Shown: in pieces, positions 17,156 to 25,615 of the stretch
How positions within the stretch are numbered: position 1 is the first letter of the stretch
How the letters are laid out: each line of letters begins with the position of its first letter
Assembly: GCA_038040485.1 (NCBI GenBank)
Contig: JBBPIE010000029.1
Coordinates: 22,703-86,702 of the forward strand
DNA: 64,000 nucleotides
Direction of reading: 5' to 3'
DNA from: Onstottus_B arcticum
Lineage (GTDB): Bacteria; Acidobacteriota; Blastocatellia; UBA7656
Notes under the pieces: generated by a model
What the model saw: the letters and a program-made list of their open reading frames with translations, nothing else
Databases searched by the model: none
What the model was told of the DNA's origin: nothing
Translations under genes and position numbers: made by a program

Positions 17156-19267
17156 TCACGGCGCCGTCGGCGCTCGAGACTTTCGCAGCGCGCTTTGACT
17201 TTCACTCAAACTCTTCTGCGCCGCGCTGAAGCCGGGCTCGATTTCCAATGCGTTCCTGAAAGCTTCGATCGCTTGTTCGTGCATGCCCAGCGCGGCGAGA
17301 TAGCGGCCGCGGTTGTACATCATCCCGATGTAAACCGGAGTCACTTTCACCTTGACTACGTCATCCGGTTCAAACCTCAACGTGCCGTCCCAGAGCCCGC
17401 GTGTCACAAGCCGGAGGTCGGCGAGTTCAACCGACTCGCCCTTCCCGGTCACTTGGAAGACCAGACCTTGCGGAACAAACTGGTAGTACTGCGAAAGCCA
17501 TTTCGTCAGCTCGGCGTCCGCGGACTCGCGGTTCAGCGCGATGTCTTGAGTGATGTAGACCGGCGCGCGCCGTAGGTGATTGATTACGAACGACTGAATC
17601 ATGTCGTAGAACCGCGAGTTGATTCGCTGGTTCAGCGCAACGTCGCGCTGATAGAGATCGGGGTCCTGGTCCCAGTGCGTCAAGTCTTCAAGAAACGCTT
17701 CAACCTTGTCGCGAGACTCCTCGACCGTCGCCGGATAAGCGCGGCGCAAGTAGTCGAAGTACCACGAGCGGCGAAGCTGATTTATGTCTATAGCTACGAC
17801 GTCAGTCCGCCGGCGTTCGATGCCATTCACATAGAGCATCGGCGAGTAGACTTGCCAGTCGCGAGTCAGCAGCATCCCACCCGGCTTGATCGCATTGAGG
17901 ATGTTCTCGACGTAGTCCTGAGCAACGAAATAGCGACTTCGGTTGTTGAATGACAGATTGCCGAACAACGCGACCGCGGGCGCCAGCAGGAGAACTACCG
18001 ATGCTATAACTGCTCGAGCCCCGAGGGACAATCGCCCAAGCCGCGCAAAGGGACCCCTCAGCCAATCGCAGGCAAACGCTGCCACGACCACCATCGCGAC
18101 AAACGCCGGAAGATAGTAGGCGTCTTTGTCTTCTGCGATCTCATAGCTGATCGCGTAGGCCACATTGCACGCGATAGCCACTGCAAGAAACCAGAACGCC
18201 GTCCTATCCCGCTTGAACAGCGCGACCGCTCCAATCGCCACGACCAACAAACCCGCCGGAATAAACAACGGCCCAAACTCCCGGCCCGCAAGCTTGAAGA
18301 ACTCGCCGAGTTGATGACCCATTCGCTCGGAAGAAAACGTGAAGAAGACTTGATACTGTTTGCCGGTGATGTGCCACCAGAACCGCTGAAGCGTTTGCGG
18401 ATCGCCCCAGTTCATCAGCGGCGACCTTGACGCTGCGAGCGGAAGATAAACGTAGATGCCAAGCCCAGAAAACGCCCAGACCGCCGCGCGAACAAGCCGC
18501 CTGCTTAAGAAGAACCCGATCCCTTCAGTTGGCAGCACCAGGCACGCCAGCGCGGGCAACATAAGCGCGACGCTTACGTGATGGACGCCGAGCCCCAACC
18601 CAAACAGCGCCGCCGCCGCGTTGAGCCATCGATCGTGTTTTGTGACAGGGTTTGCCGGGCGTGGCTCCGACCGACTCGAGAGCACAACGCGGCGCCAGTG
18701 AAACATCAAAAGAAAGACCCCGGCTATCAGCAGGGTGTTCAGCGTGTAGACTTCGGCTATGGTCGCGTACGCCCACAGAGTTCGCGAGAAAGCGAGCAGT
18801 AGACCCGCTGCGAGACAAGCTACGAGAGCGACAGTATCCGGCAGGGGCGTAGCTTGCGATCGAGTTGCGGTGGCTCCGGTCTTCGCGCGGCGCCTGCGAT
18901 CAGAAGGTTGTTGATCGGTCTTTGTCTGGACGAGCCTCGCAGTCAGCAGCGCTTCTGCCGCCAACAGCGTCAGCGTAGCCGAAGCCAACGCTGCGAAGAA
19001 TGCTGAAGCGAAGTTGACTCGAACTGCTACCGAGCCGAGCGGAATCAACGTAGCGAGGTGAGCGAGCAGGACGTACAGCGGAAACCCCGGCGGGTGAGCT
19101 ACACCGAGCGTGCTCGCCGCAACTATCAGCTCGCCGCTGTCGACAAGCGTCACCGCCGGCGCAAGCGTCAACGTGTAAGTCGTCAGAGCAACGACGAATA
19201 CGAAGGCCGCGCAGGCGAGCCGCGCAGTTCGTGACTCTAGTTGGAAGCTGCCCGAACCCGCGATCAT
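17156..19267 (-). CDS. DUF2723 membrane protein with C-terminal TPR
   Basis: 703 residues. The N-terminal region has the DUF2723 signature (TLVDSGELIVAASTLGVAHP, then PGFPLYVLLAHL) and about ten or more membrane spans, like GT-C-type glycosyltransferase-fold proteins. The soluble C-terminus (about 430-700) ends in a TPR (YLAALGMHEQAIEAFRNALE). A role in moving or adding glycans at the inner membrane is inferred from the fold only. The ATG overlaps the stop of the upstream exported-protein gene as ATGA, so translation is coupled. Confidence 0.9.
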   Translation of the reverse strand: MIAGSGSFQLESRTARLACAAFVFVVALTTYTLTLAPAVTLVDSGELIVAASTLGVAHPPGFPLYVLLAHLATLIPLGSVAVRVNFASAFFAALASATLTLLAAEALLTARLVQTKTDQQPSDRRRRAKTGATATRSQATPLPDTVALVACLAAGLLLAFSRTLWAYATIAEVYTLNTLLIAGVFLLMFHWRRVVLSSRSEPRPANPVTKHDRWLNAAAALFGLGLGVHHVSVALMLPALACLVLPTEGIGFFLSRRLVRAAVWAFSGLGIYVYLPLAASRSPLMNWGDPQTLQRFWWHITGKQYQVFFTFSSERMGHQLGEFFKLAGREFGPLFIPAGLLVVAIGAVALFKRDRTAFWFLAVAIACNVAYAISYEIAEDKDAYYLPAFVAMVVVAAFACDWLRGPFARLGRLSLGARAVIASVVLLLAPAVALFGNLSFNNRSRYFVAQDYVENILNAIKPGGMLLTRDWQVYSPMLYVNGIERRRTDVVAIDINQLRRSWYFDYLRRAYPATVEESRDKVEAFLEDLTHWDQDPDLYQRDVALNQRINSRFYDMIQSFVINHLRRAPVYITQDIALNRESADAELTKWLSQYYQFVPQGLVFQVTGKGESVELADLRLVTRGLWDGTLRFEPDDVVKVKVTPVYIGMMYNRGRYLAALGMHEQAIEAFRNALEIEPGFSAAQKSLSESQSALRKSRAPTAP

Positions 19268-20058
19268 CCTTTCGGGCCTGCCTTTTTGTAGCTCGTGAAG
19301 CGCACCTTAACGACCACTCGCGTCGAGCGGCGGCCAACCCGCACGTCGTCGTCGGCCGACGTGTAGGCGGGGAACCAATACTTGTCGTGATTCTGATAGT
19401 ACGTCTCAAACTTTGGAGTTCGGTGCGCGTTTTGTTCAGGCAGGGCCTCGCCGGCGACTTTGACGACGCACATATCCTGATCGTCAATCCAGACCCGTCC
19501 CTTCAAGTATCGTTCGTTGCTTTTGTCGGGATCAGGCAGCTTGATCTTTGGCTTCACGTCGAAGACGTAAGTGTCCAGTTCGTCCACGCGTTCGCGGCCA
19601 ACGTAGCTCAGCTCGTACTGGCTGAGCGTCTCGGGAGTTATGGCGAACTGATAGACCCGCGTCAGATTGTTCGCCGCGTTTGTGCCGATGTACACGTCTA
19701 CGGGCAGAGTCGATTTGTTCTCGAGGACCTTCTCCTCTCTAGTTCCATCCGCGGCGTAAGAGATTTTGGAAAACCGGTAGTACTTGCCGGTGATTGTGTC
19801 GGACTGGCTGACTGTTTCGATCGTTAGCTCGGCGTAGTAGCTGAACGAGCGCAAGGCTTGAAGCGTTTCCTTGCCGTGTTGGGCGGCGAGCGCGAGTATC
19901 TCAGCCGGCGACTTCTGTTGCGCCGCGGCTGTGCTTATGGTCAGCACCAGGAATGCGGCCTGCGCGACGGCGAGCTTCAGGCGGCCCGTGAGTTCAACGG
20001 CGGGGCTTGATTCGCTTGTAGCTCGTGTATTTGATTTCGATCTTGATCGGTAAATCAT
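19264..20058 (-). CDS. Exported lipoprotein-sorting-like protein, paralog 3
   Basis: 264 residues as drawn; a hydrophobic signal-like stretch (LAVAQAAFLVLTISTAAA) begins at about residue 28. The mature part alternates beta strands with motifs shared by the two upstream paralogs: RERVDELDTYVFDVKPK, RYLKGRVWIDDQDMCVVKV, PKFETYYQNHDKYWFPAY. This resembles the LolA/LolB-like outer-membrane lipoprotein-sorting fold. The start at 20058 would overlap the previous gene by 65 bases; a later start (for example a CTG near 19980) would avoid this but lacks a clear ribosome binding site. Coupled to the DUF2723 gene. Confidence 0.8.
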   Translation of the reverse strand: MIYRSRSKSNTRATSESSPAVELTGRLKLAVAQAAFLVLTISTAAAQQKSPAEILALAAQHGKETLQALRSFSYYAELTIETVSQSDTITGKYYRFSKISYAADGTREEKVLENKSTLPVDVYIGTNAANNLTRVYQFAITPETLSQYELSYVGRERVDELDTYVFDVKPKIKLPDPDKSNERYLKGRVWIDDQDMCVVKVAGEALPEQNAHRTPKFETYYQNHDKYWFPAYTSADDDVRVGRRSTRVVVKVRFTSYKKAGPKG

Positions 20059-20767
20059 ATCGCTCGAGGTCGAGCACGTCTTTTGCGATCACCACAGAAG
20101 GAAGCCACAAATTGCTTTCGACGTTCTCGCGGTAGTATTCGAACTTTGGAAAGCGCTCGCGATCATCCTTAGTGGTCACCGCGCGACCCTCACACTTGAC
20201 CATCTGAAGATCTCGTTCGTCTATCCAGACTTTTCCCTTGAACGGGCGATTGTCTCTCGCAAACTTCTTGGGATCTTTAGGCTCAAGCTCGAACGCGAGG
20301 GTCTCCAGCTCGTCGATCTTCTCCCTTGCAACGAACTTGATTGAGTGGCGGGCCAGTCCGTCCGTCGTCAGAAAAAACGGATCGACGCCGAGGAATACCT
20401 TGAAGTCCGGTTGCTGAGTTCCAAAAAGGTTTGTCAAAGGAGACGGTGGCGCTGACAAGACCTTCTCGATGCGGTTCCCGAGATCGTCGTAACCGCCCAT
20501 TTCCGAAACTCGCTGAAGCTGAGCCCTCACAGTGCCTGCTTCACCGAAGGTCTGGACAAGAATTGCCTTTCGGTAGGAGAAGTCCCGTTCGTGGGCCTTC
20601 GCTTTCTCTTCGTTGGCCGCGGCTTGCCTTAGGGCTTCGGCCGGATCGAGTGAACCGGGCCGTGCCGATGTTGCGCCGGCACCGGACAACAACCCGAGAG
20701 CCAGTGGCAACAGCAAAGAGCCCGCGGACCCAAACACAAACGAATAAGTGTGGAGCACAACGTGCAC
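19994..20767 (-). CDS. Exported lipoprotein-sorting-like protein, paralog 2
   Basis: 257 residues from a GTG at 20767 with GGAGC five bases upstream; a signal peptide follows (SAGSLLLPLALGLLSGAGA). Shared motifs with its neighbours: REKIDELETLAFELEPKDP, RPFKGKVWIDERDLQMVKC, PKFEYYRENVESNLWLP and the closing KIEIKYTSYKR. By fold it should bind a lipid or acyl chain in the periplasm, as LolA-type proteins do; that is inference. A TTG at 20797 in the same frame is a weaker start. Confidence 0.82.
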   Translation of the reverse strand: MHVVLHTYSFVFGSAGSLLLPLALGLLSGAGATSARPGSLDPAEALRQAAANEEKAKAHERDFSYRKAILVQTFGEAGTVRAQLQRVSEMGGYDDLGNRIEKVLSAPPSPLTNLFGTQQPDFKVFLGVDPFFLTTDGLARHSIKFVAREKIDELETLAFELEPKDPKKFARDNRPFKGKVWIDERDLQMVKCEGRAVTTKDDRERFPKFEYYRENVESNLWLPSVVIAKDVLDLERYDLPIKIEIKYTSYKRIKPRR

Positions 20768-20833
20768 TCGACGCTCCGTGCTGAAGCAATCTGGCAATCA
20801 AGCTTTTGTTTTTCGATCCGGGAGCCGCGCGGT

Positions 20834-21661
20834 CTATCGTCCCGGCGGCTTAACAGGCGGCTTCTCCGGTGGTTTCTTGTCGCCGGATTTCAGATCTTCT
20901 TCGGTTGCTGCCTCTCCATCGCCGCCGATTCGGATTCCCCCGGTGAATTTCTTGTAGTTCAAAAAGCGCACGACGGCCCGCATGTGAACGCTGAATCCTT
21001 TCTTGAACTCGAGCACATCGTCCACGTAGATGTAAGTGGGGAACCAGTAGCGCCCGCCGATGTTTTCGCGATAGCTCTCGAAGTGAGGGAACTTCTGGTC
21101 TCCGACTTCGGGCACGGCCTGTCCCGCGACCTTGACGATTTGGAGGTCCTTATCGTCAACCCAGATTTTCCCCTGAAGATAACGCTCGCCCTTAACGATC
21201 TTCCTGGGCTTCACTTCAAAGACGTAAGTGTTCAGTTCGTCGATCATCTCTTTGGATACGTAGTCAATCTGATACTTCGGCACGTCTTCGGAGGTCAAAG
21301 CAAAAGGCTGCACTCCTGCGAGGTCTTGCATATCTTCCGTCGTCAGCGAAAGCCCGTAAAGAGTGGAAGGCGGAAAGAAGGTAATGCGTTCGATGCGATT
21401 GCTGCGATTGTCGTAGCTGATGTCGGAAGTCCGGCGCATCCGGCCGGTAATCGAACCGGCTTCGCCAATCGTCATGACGTCAATGTCTTGCGTAAAGATG
21501 TAGTTGTTTCGGGCGATCTTGTTTTCCGATTCCGCCTCGGTGAACCGGCGAATAACTTCGTCAATGGAAAGCTGGGGAGTCGCTTGACCCGCCTGAAATC
21601 CGAACGACGAAGTACAAAGAAGAGCTGAAGTGACTATCAAAGTGGCAAATTTGAATTGCAT
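20834..21661 (-). CDS. Exported lipoprotein-sorting-like protein, paralog 1
   Basis: 275 residues from an ATG at 21661 with GGGAGA nine bases ahead. A signal peptide (FATLIVTSALLCTSSFGF) precedes the same beta-rich domain as the next two genes (SKEMIDELNTYVFEVKPR, RYLQGKIWVDDKDLQIVKVA, PHFESYRENIGGRYWFP). The Lys/Pro-rich tail (KKPPEKPPVKPPGR) is unique to this copy and may span the periplasm or peptidoglycan. It heads a four-gene minus-strand operon ending in the DUF2723 gene. Confidence 0.85.
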   Translation of the reverse strand: MQFKFATLIVTSALLCTSSFGFQAGQATPQLSIDEVIRRFTEAESENKIARNNYIFTQDIDVMTIGEAGSITGRMRRTSDISYDNRSNRIERITFFPPSTLYGLSLTTEDMQDLAGVQPFALTSEDVPKYQIDYVSKEMIDELNTYVFEVKPRKIVKGERYLQGKIWVDDKDLQIVKVAGQAVPEVGDQKFPHFESYRENIGGRYWFPTYIYVDDVLEFKKGFSVHMRAVVRFLNYKKFTGGIRIGGDGEAATEEDLKSGDKKPPEKPPVKPPGR

Positions 21662-21892
21662 TACATCATCTCCCGAAGAATGTATTAATTCTACTGGCGC
21701 GGCGGCTGAATCCACAAGCTCACTCGGTTGAACGTACTACGCGAGCAGGCCTTGCAGTTGCGGTGAAACAAGCCGCGGCGTTCCTTTGAGGCGCGCGCTT
21801 CAATGTTGATGCTCAAGTGGTATATGATCGTTTGCCAAACCGTGAGACTCCGTCTCGTTGGTTTGTTTCTTGCCGGCCGGTTGGTATCTACC

Positions 21893-22807
21893 ATGAAGGT
21901 TTTGATTTGCAGTGACGGTTCGCAGCAGGCTCAGAACGCTGTCCGGTTCGGCGCCCTGATAGCCGAGAAGTGTAGCGCTGAAACCACAATCCTCGGAATA
22001 ACGGAGAAGCCGGCCGAGGAGGACGCGGTGTTTGATGGGCTTCGGCGTGCGCAACAACTTCTCAGGGATCGAGGCGTCACCGCCGAACTGATAATCAAAG
22101 CAGGCGAGCCTATCGCCGAGATAGTCAAACGCAGCGAGGATACCAACTACGATCTCGTGGTGATCGGCGCGATCAAGAAGGGAACTCGCGGGCCCTTCCT
22201 GATGTCCGCCAAAGCCTACAAGATAATAAAAGCCGTTGCGCCTCCGGTTCTTGTCGTCATCGGCAATCGCGAGACCTTGAAGCGCGTGCTGGTGTGCAGC
22301 GGCGGCGAGAAGTACATCGACAAAGCGGTGGAATTCTCGGGAGCGATAGCGCGCGCCGCGGGCGCATCGGTGACTTTGTTTCACGTAATGGCCGAACCAC
22401 CCGCGGTTTATTCCGACCTGATAAAAATGGAAGAGGATGTGAACCTTCTCCTTCACTCGAACTCAGGGCTGGGCCAGAACCTTCGCCGAGAAAAGGAGGC
22501 TCTGGAAGCCATCGGAGTTGCGAGCGAAGTGCGCCTGCGACACGGACTAGTCATCAGCGAAGTCTTCAAGGAGATTCGGCGAGGGGACTACGATCTGGTG
22601 GTAACGGGTTCATCTCCAGTTGGCGGGACTCTGAGGACTTACATAATGGGTAACATAACTCGCGAGATCGTCAATCGCGCGGAGTGCCCTGTGTTGGTCG
22701 TTCGCGGGGGCGAAGAGCCGGCGGGGCTGGGCCGCAGCTTGAAGGGTTTCTTCTCCGACATCACCCACGTGTTTGGTCACGCGAAGGTCGAGGAAACTGA
22801 GCAATAG
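21893..22807 (+). CDS. Universal stress protein, tandem UspA domains
   Basis: 304 residues, two UspA domains in series: residues 1-125 (MKVLICSDGSQQAQNAV, DLVVIGAIKKGTRGP) and 128-285 (KRVLVCSGGEKYIDKAVE, DLVVTGSSPVGG ... REIVNRAECPVLVV). The second carries the ATP-type G-2x-G-9x-G(S/T)-like segment; the first is less complete. Role in stress survival, with ATP binding in one half, is family knowledge. The start is placed at the conserved MKVLI; upstream in-frame codons lack similarity. Ribosome binding site is weak. Confidence 0.9.
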   Translation: MKVLICSDGSQQAQNAVRFGALIAEKCSAETTILGITEKPAEEDAVFDGLRRAQQLLRDRGVTAELIIKAGEPIAEIVKRSEDTNYDLVVIGAIKKGTRGPFLMSAKAYKIIKAVAPPVLVVIGNRETLKRVLVCSGGEKYIDKAVEFSGAIARAAGASVTLFHVMAEPPAVYSDLIKMEEDVNLLLHSNSGLGQNLRREKEALEAIGVASEVRLRHGLVISEVFKEIRRGDYDLVVTGSSPVGGTLRTYIMGNITREIVNRAECPVLVVRGGEEPAGLGRSLKGFFSDITHVFGHAKVEETEQ

Positions 22808-22815
22808 CGCGCGTT

Positions 22816-22854
22816 TGCTACGGTCGGAACGGACATCTTCGGTCCGAACCGTAG
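22816..22854. terminator. Possible bidirectional hairpin between convergent genes
   Basis: CTACGGTCGGAACGGAC is followed, after a short loop, by GTCCGAACCGTAG, pairing with one internal bulge. It lies between the stops of the stress-protein gene and the convergent TonB receptor gene. No strong T-run on either side. Confidence 0.4.
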
Positions 22855-22923
22855 GAACAAAGAAGCGCGCCGTCGGCATCGACCGAGGGGCGCTTCGCGG
22901 TTTATCGGGCTCGATCGAGCTAC

Positions 22924-25266
22924 TCAAAACCTCGCAGTCAACCCAACGCGAACCCCACGCGAGGATCCCGGCGAGATGTTGTTGTTGCCATCCGCGTTTA
23001 TGTAGTACCTCTCGTCGAAGAGGTTCTCGACGTTCGCCTGGAGACGTATTCTGTCTGTGAGGGAGACAAAAACCGCAGCATCCGCGCGCGTGTAGCCTGG
23101 CAATCGAACCGTATTATCGATCGCCGCGAACATGTCGGACCGGTGAAGAATTCCGAGTCCCACCGCCAGTCGCGAAATTACCTGGTAGTTGTTCCAAAGC
23201 GAAAAGTTGTGATGAGGAACCTGACCGACTTGCGCTCCGGGCTTAGCTGCAGTCGTTGCGCTTGTGATGAACGCATCCTGGTAGGCATAGCCCCCAGCGA
23301 TTCTCCAATCGCGCGTGAGGCTGCCACTTAAGCCGACCTCGAATCCATTGGTGCGCTGACTTCCAGTTTGCACGATCCTGGTCGGGTCGTTCGGGTCCGT
23401 TGCCCTTGTGTTCTTGCGATCAAGCCTATAGACCGCAGTGGTCAGCGCCAGAGCGCGGGTTATGTCCCACTTGACGCCCATCTCATAGTTGTTGAACTTC
23501 TCCGGTCTGACCTGTTGGGTGATTGTTGTAAGGGAAGAGAACTGGTCTCCCGAACTCGGCAGGTAGGACACGCTGTAGCTGCCATAGATCGAGAGCGGGG
23601 TTATCGGTTTGACGACGACTCCGACGCGGGGCGAAACCAGATTGTCGATCCGGCGCAAATCGTCGCCATTCCTATTGTTGTGAAACTGCAAGTCGAAATG
23701 ATCGAACCTCAATCCCGCGACCACCTGCACGTATCGTGAGAGGTCTATCTGATCCTGAGCGTATGCCGCGCCGATGTTCGTCCTGAGATGATTGTCGGCG
23801 TCCGCCGCGCTTTGCCGAAACGTCACCGGCGTGTTGATCGTCGGATTGGCGTACGGCACCAGAATCGAAAGCGCTGTGTTAGAGAAGAACCCGGTGTTTC
23901 GAAAGTTATCCGTTAGTTGGCGTCCTACTTCCGCGCCAACCAGGAGCGCATGCCGAATGTTGCCAGTAGAGACTGCGTAGGTGACGTCCGTTTGGTTAAA
24001 GAGATTGAGACGTTCGGTGGCGTTGTTGTAGGCACTCAGAGCTGCCTGTGTTTTATCCGCGGTCACGGCACCGGGTACAAAATTCTGATAGCTACGGTCA
24101 TAGCCGCCGAACTGGGTGCGATTGCGAATACTCCAACGGTCAGCCAGGTGCTCGAGGGTTGCGGAACCGAGATTCACTCTCGCTCGTGCATAGCTAAGCT
24201 TCGGGTTGCCGAAGAACGTCGAGATGTCGACGTCAGCGGGAACACCATGAAACGACGGAATACCCCGATCCGCAGTGCGATAGTCCCGGAAATATTCGTA
24301 GCCCAACGTGATCCTCGTTTGCTTTGTCGCGGCGATCGCCAGCGTAGGGTTGACTCCGTAGCGTTCGAGATTGAAGAAGTCGCGAAAACTGTCTGAGTTT
24401 TCGTAAACACCGTTTGCTCGAAATGCGACCTTGTCGTTGAAGGGCTGATCAAGATCCATCGCCACGCGCTTATTGCTATACGAGCCACCTTGCAGCGTCA
24501 ATTCTCGAAAGGGTGAAAAGCCTGCCTCTTTGGTGACCCTGTTGATAACCCCCCCGCCGCCTCCGCGGCCGAAGATCATTGCATTGGGTCCGCGCAGAGC
24601 TTCTATACGCTCGAGGTTGTACAAGTCGCGATAATACTGCACGTCGTCTCGTACACCGTTAAGAAAGAAATCGGCCGACGAACTCACTCCCCGGATCACG
24701 ATCTGGTCGCGGTTGTTTTCGCCTTGGTGAGCGGTGATGCCGGGAAGATAGCGCACCACGTCTCCAAGGTTCGTAAGCATCTGATCCCTTATCTGCTGTT
24801 GGGTCACCACTGAGATCGACTGCGGCACGTCGCGCAACGGCGTGAGCGTTTTGGTAGCGCTGTTGATCGCCACCGTCTGATAGTCTGTTCCGATGACCGT
24901 GATCGTGTTGTGCTGCTCGGCGATCTCGAGCATAGCGGTAAGCGGCGCGGAACCGGCGTTTGTAACTATGAGTGTCTGCGACGATTGTTTGAAGCCTTCG
25001 GCAATGACAGTGACAGCATAGTTGCCCGGTTCAAGAGCCATAGAAAACTCTCCGGCCTGATCGGAAACGGTGGAGGGGCCGGAGGCACGACCATCGGGGA
25101 CCGCTGTAACTCGCGCGCCCGCGATGGGAGCGCGGGCAGGATCGAGGACTTTCCCTCGCAGCGAGGGCTTCGGAGACTGGGCCTGTACGCCGCTAAGAAG
25201 GAGACCTGCGATCAGCCATAGGCAGAGCATCCGAAGCACCTGGCTTGAAGCGCGTGCTAGTAACAT
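22924..25266 (-). CDS. TonB-dependent siderophore receptor
   Basis: 780 residues: signal peptide (LCLWLIAGLLLSGVQA), a carboxypeptidase-regulatory-like domain (about 35-115, GKVLDPARAPIAGARVTAV), plug domain (about 140-250, DVPQSISVVTQQQIRD, VIRGVSSSADFFLNGVRDDV, GGGGGVINRVTK) and a 22-strand barrel ending in GLTARF with the terminal Phe. The plug resembles FhuA/Fiu-type ferric-siderophore receptors. The start at 25266 is preferred over 25275 because AAGAGG abuts the latter and stands nine bases before the former. A Fur-box-like palindrome lies upstream (25437-25453). No TonB/ExbB or siderophore synthesis genes are adjacent. Confidence 0.93.
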   Translation of the reverse strand: MLLARASSQVLRMLCLWLIAGLLLSGVQAQSPKPSLRGKVLDPARAPIAGARVTAVPDGRASGPSTVSDQAGEFSMALEPGNYAVTVIAEGFKQSSQTLIVTNAGSAPLTAMLEIAEQHNTITVIGTDYQTVAINSATKTLTPLRDVPQSISVVTQQQIRDQMLTNLGDVVRYLPGITAHQGENNRDQIVIRGVSSSADFFLNGVRDDVQYYRDLYNLERIEALRGPNAMIFGRGGGGGVINRVTKEAGFSPFRELTLQGGSYSNKRVAMDLDQPFNDKVAFRANGVYENSDSFRDFFNLERYGVNPTLAIAATKQTRITLGYEYFRDYRTADRGIPSFHGVPADVDISTFFGNPKLSYARARVNLGSATLEHLADRWSIRNRTQFGGYDRSYQNFVPGAVTADKTQAALSAYNNATERLNLFNQTDVTYAVSTGNIRHALLVGAEVGRQLTDNFRNTGFFSNTALSILVPYANPTINTPVTFRQSAADADNHLRTNIGAAYAQDQIDLSRYVQVVAGLRFDHFDLQFHNNRNGDDLRRIDNLVSPRVGVVVKPITPLSIYGSYSVSYLPSSGDQFSSLTTITQQVRPEKFNNYEMGVKWDITRALALTTAVYRLDRKNTRATDPNDPTRIVQTGSQRTNGFEVGLSGSLTRDWRIAGGYAYQDAFITSATTAAKPGAQVGQVPHHNFSLWNNYQVISRLAVGLGILHRSDMFAAIDNTVRLPGYTRADAAVFVSLTDRIRLQANVENLFDERYYINADGNNNISPGSSRGVRVGLTARF

Positions 25267-25436
25267 ATCGATCATCCTCTTGAGAGTTGTTGTACCCGGT
25301 ACATCAATCCTAATCGGCTAACCCCGCGAACCCATTGCAAGGACATCCATTCAAGTCGAAACGACCGCTCGGCCCCCGAGCCTAGCCAGCCGCAATAACA
25401 GAGGCGCCAGACATCCCGTCGCGCATTGTTCTGAAG

Positions 25437-25453
25437 TTGAAAATCATTTTCAA
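25437..25453. promoter_or_regulatory. Fur-box-like palindrome upstream of TonB receptor
   Basis: TTGAAAATCATTTTCAA is a perfect 8-1-8 palindrome and fits the 7-1-7 Fur operator pattern (TGATAAT-N-ATTATCA) closely. It lies about 170 bases upstream of the receptor start, in the right place for iron repression. Confidence 0.7.
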
Positions 25454-25615
25454 GAACTGGCAGAGTACAACTTTCAGAAAACGCTGTCAACGATTTTCTG
25501 CATCTCGTTGGAAGTTTCCCTTACGATGAAGGTTTGAGGGTGTTTTAGGGCGGGGAGTTACGCGGGTGGATGTGGCGGGTCTGTTAATGGACGGGGCGTT
25601 GCCGCGATCTTCAGG

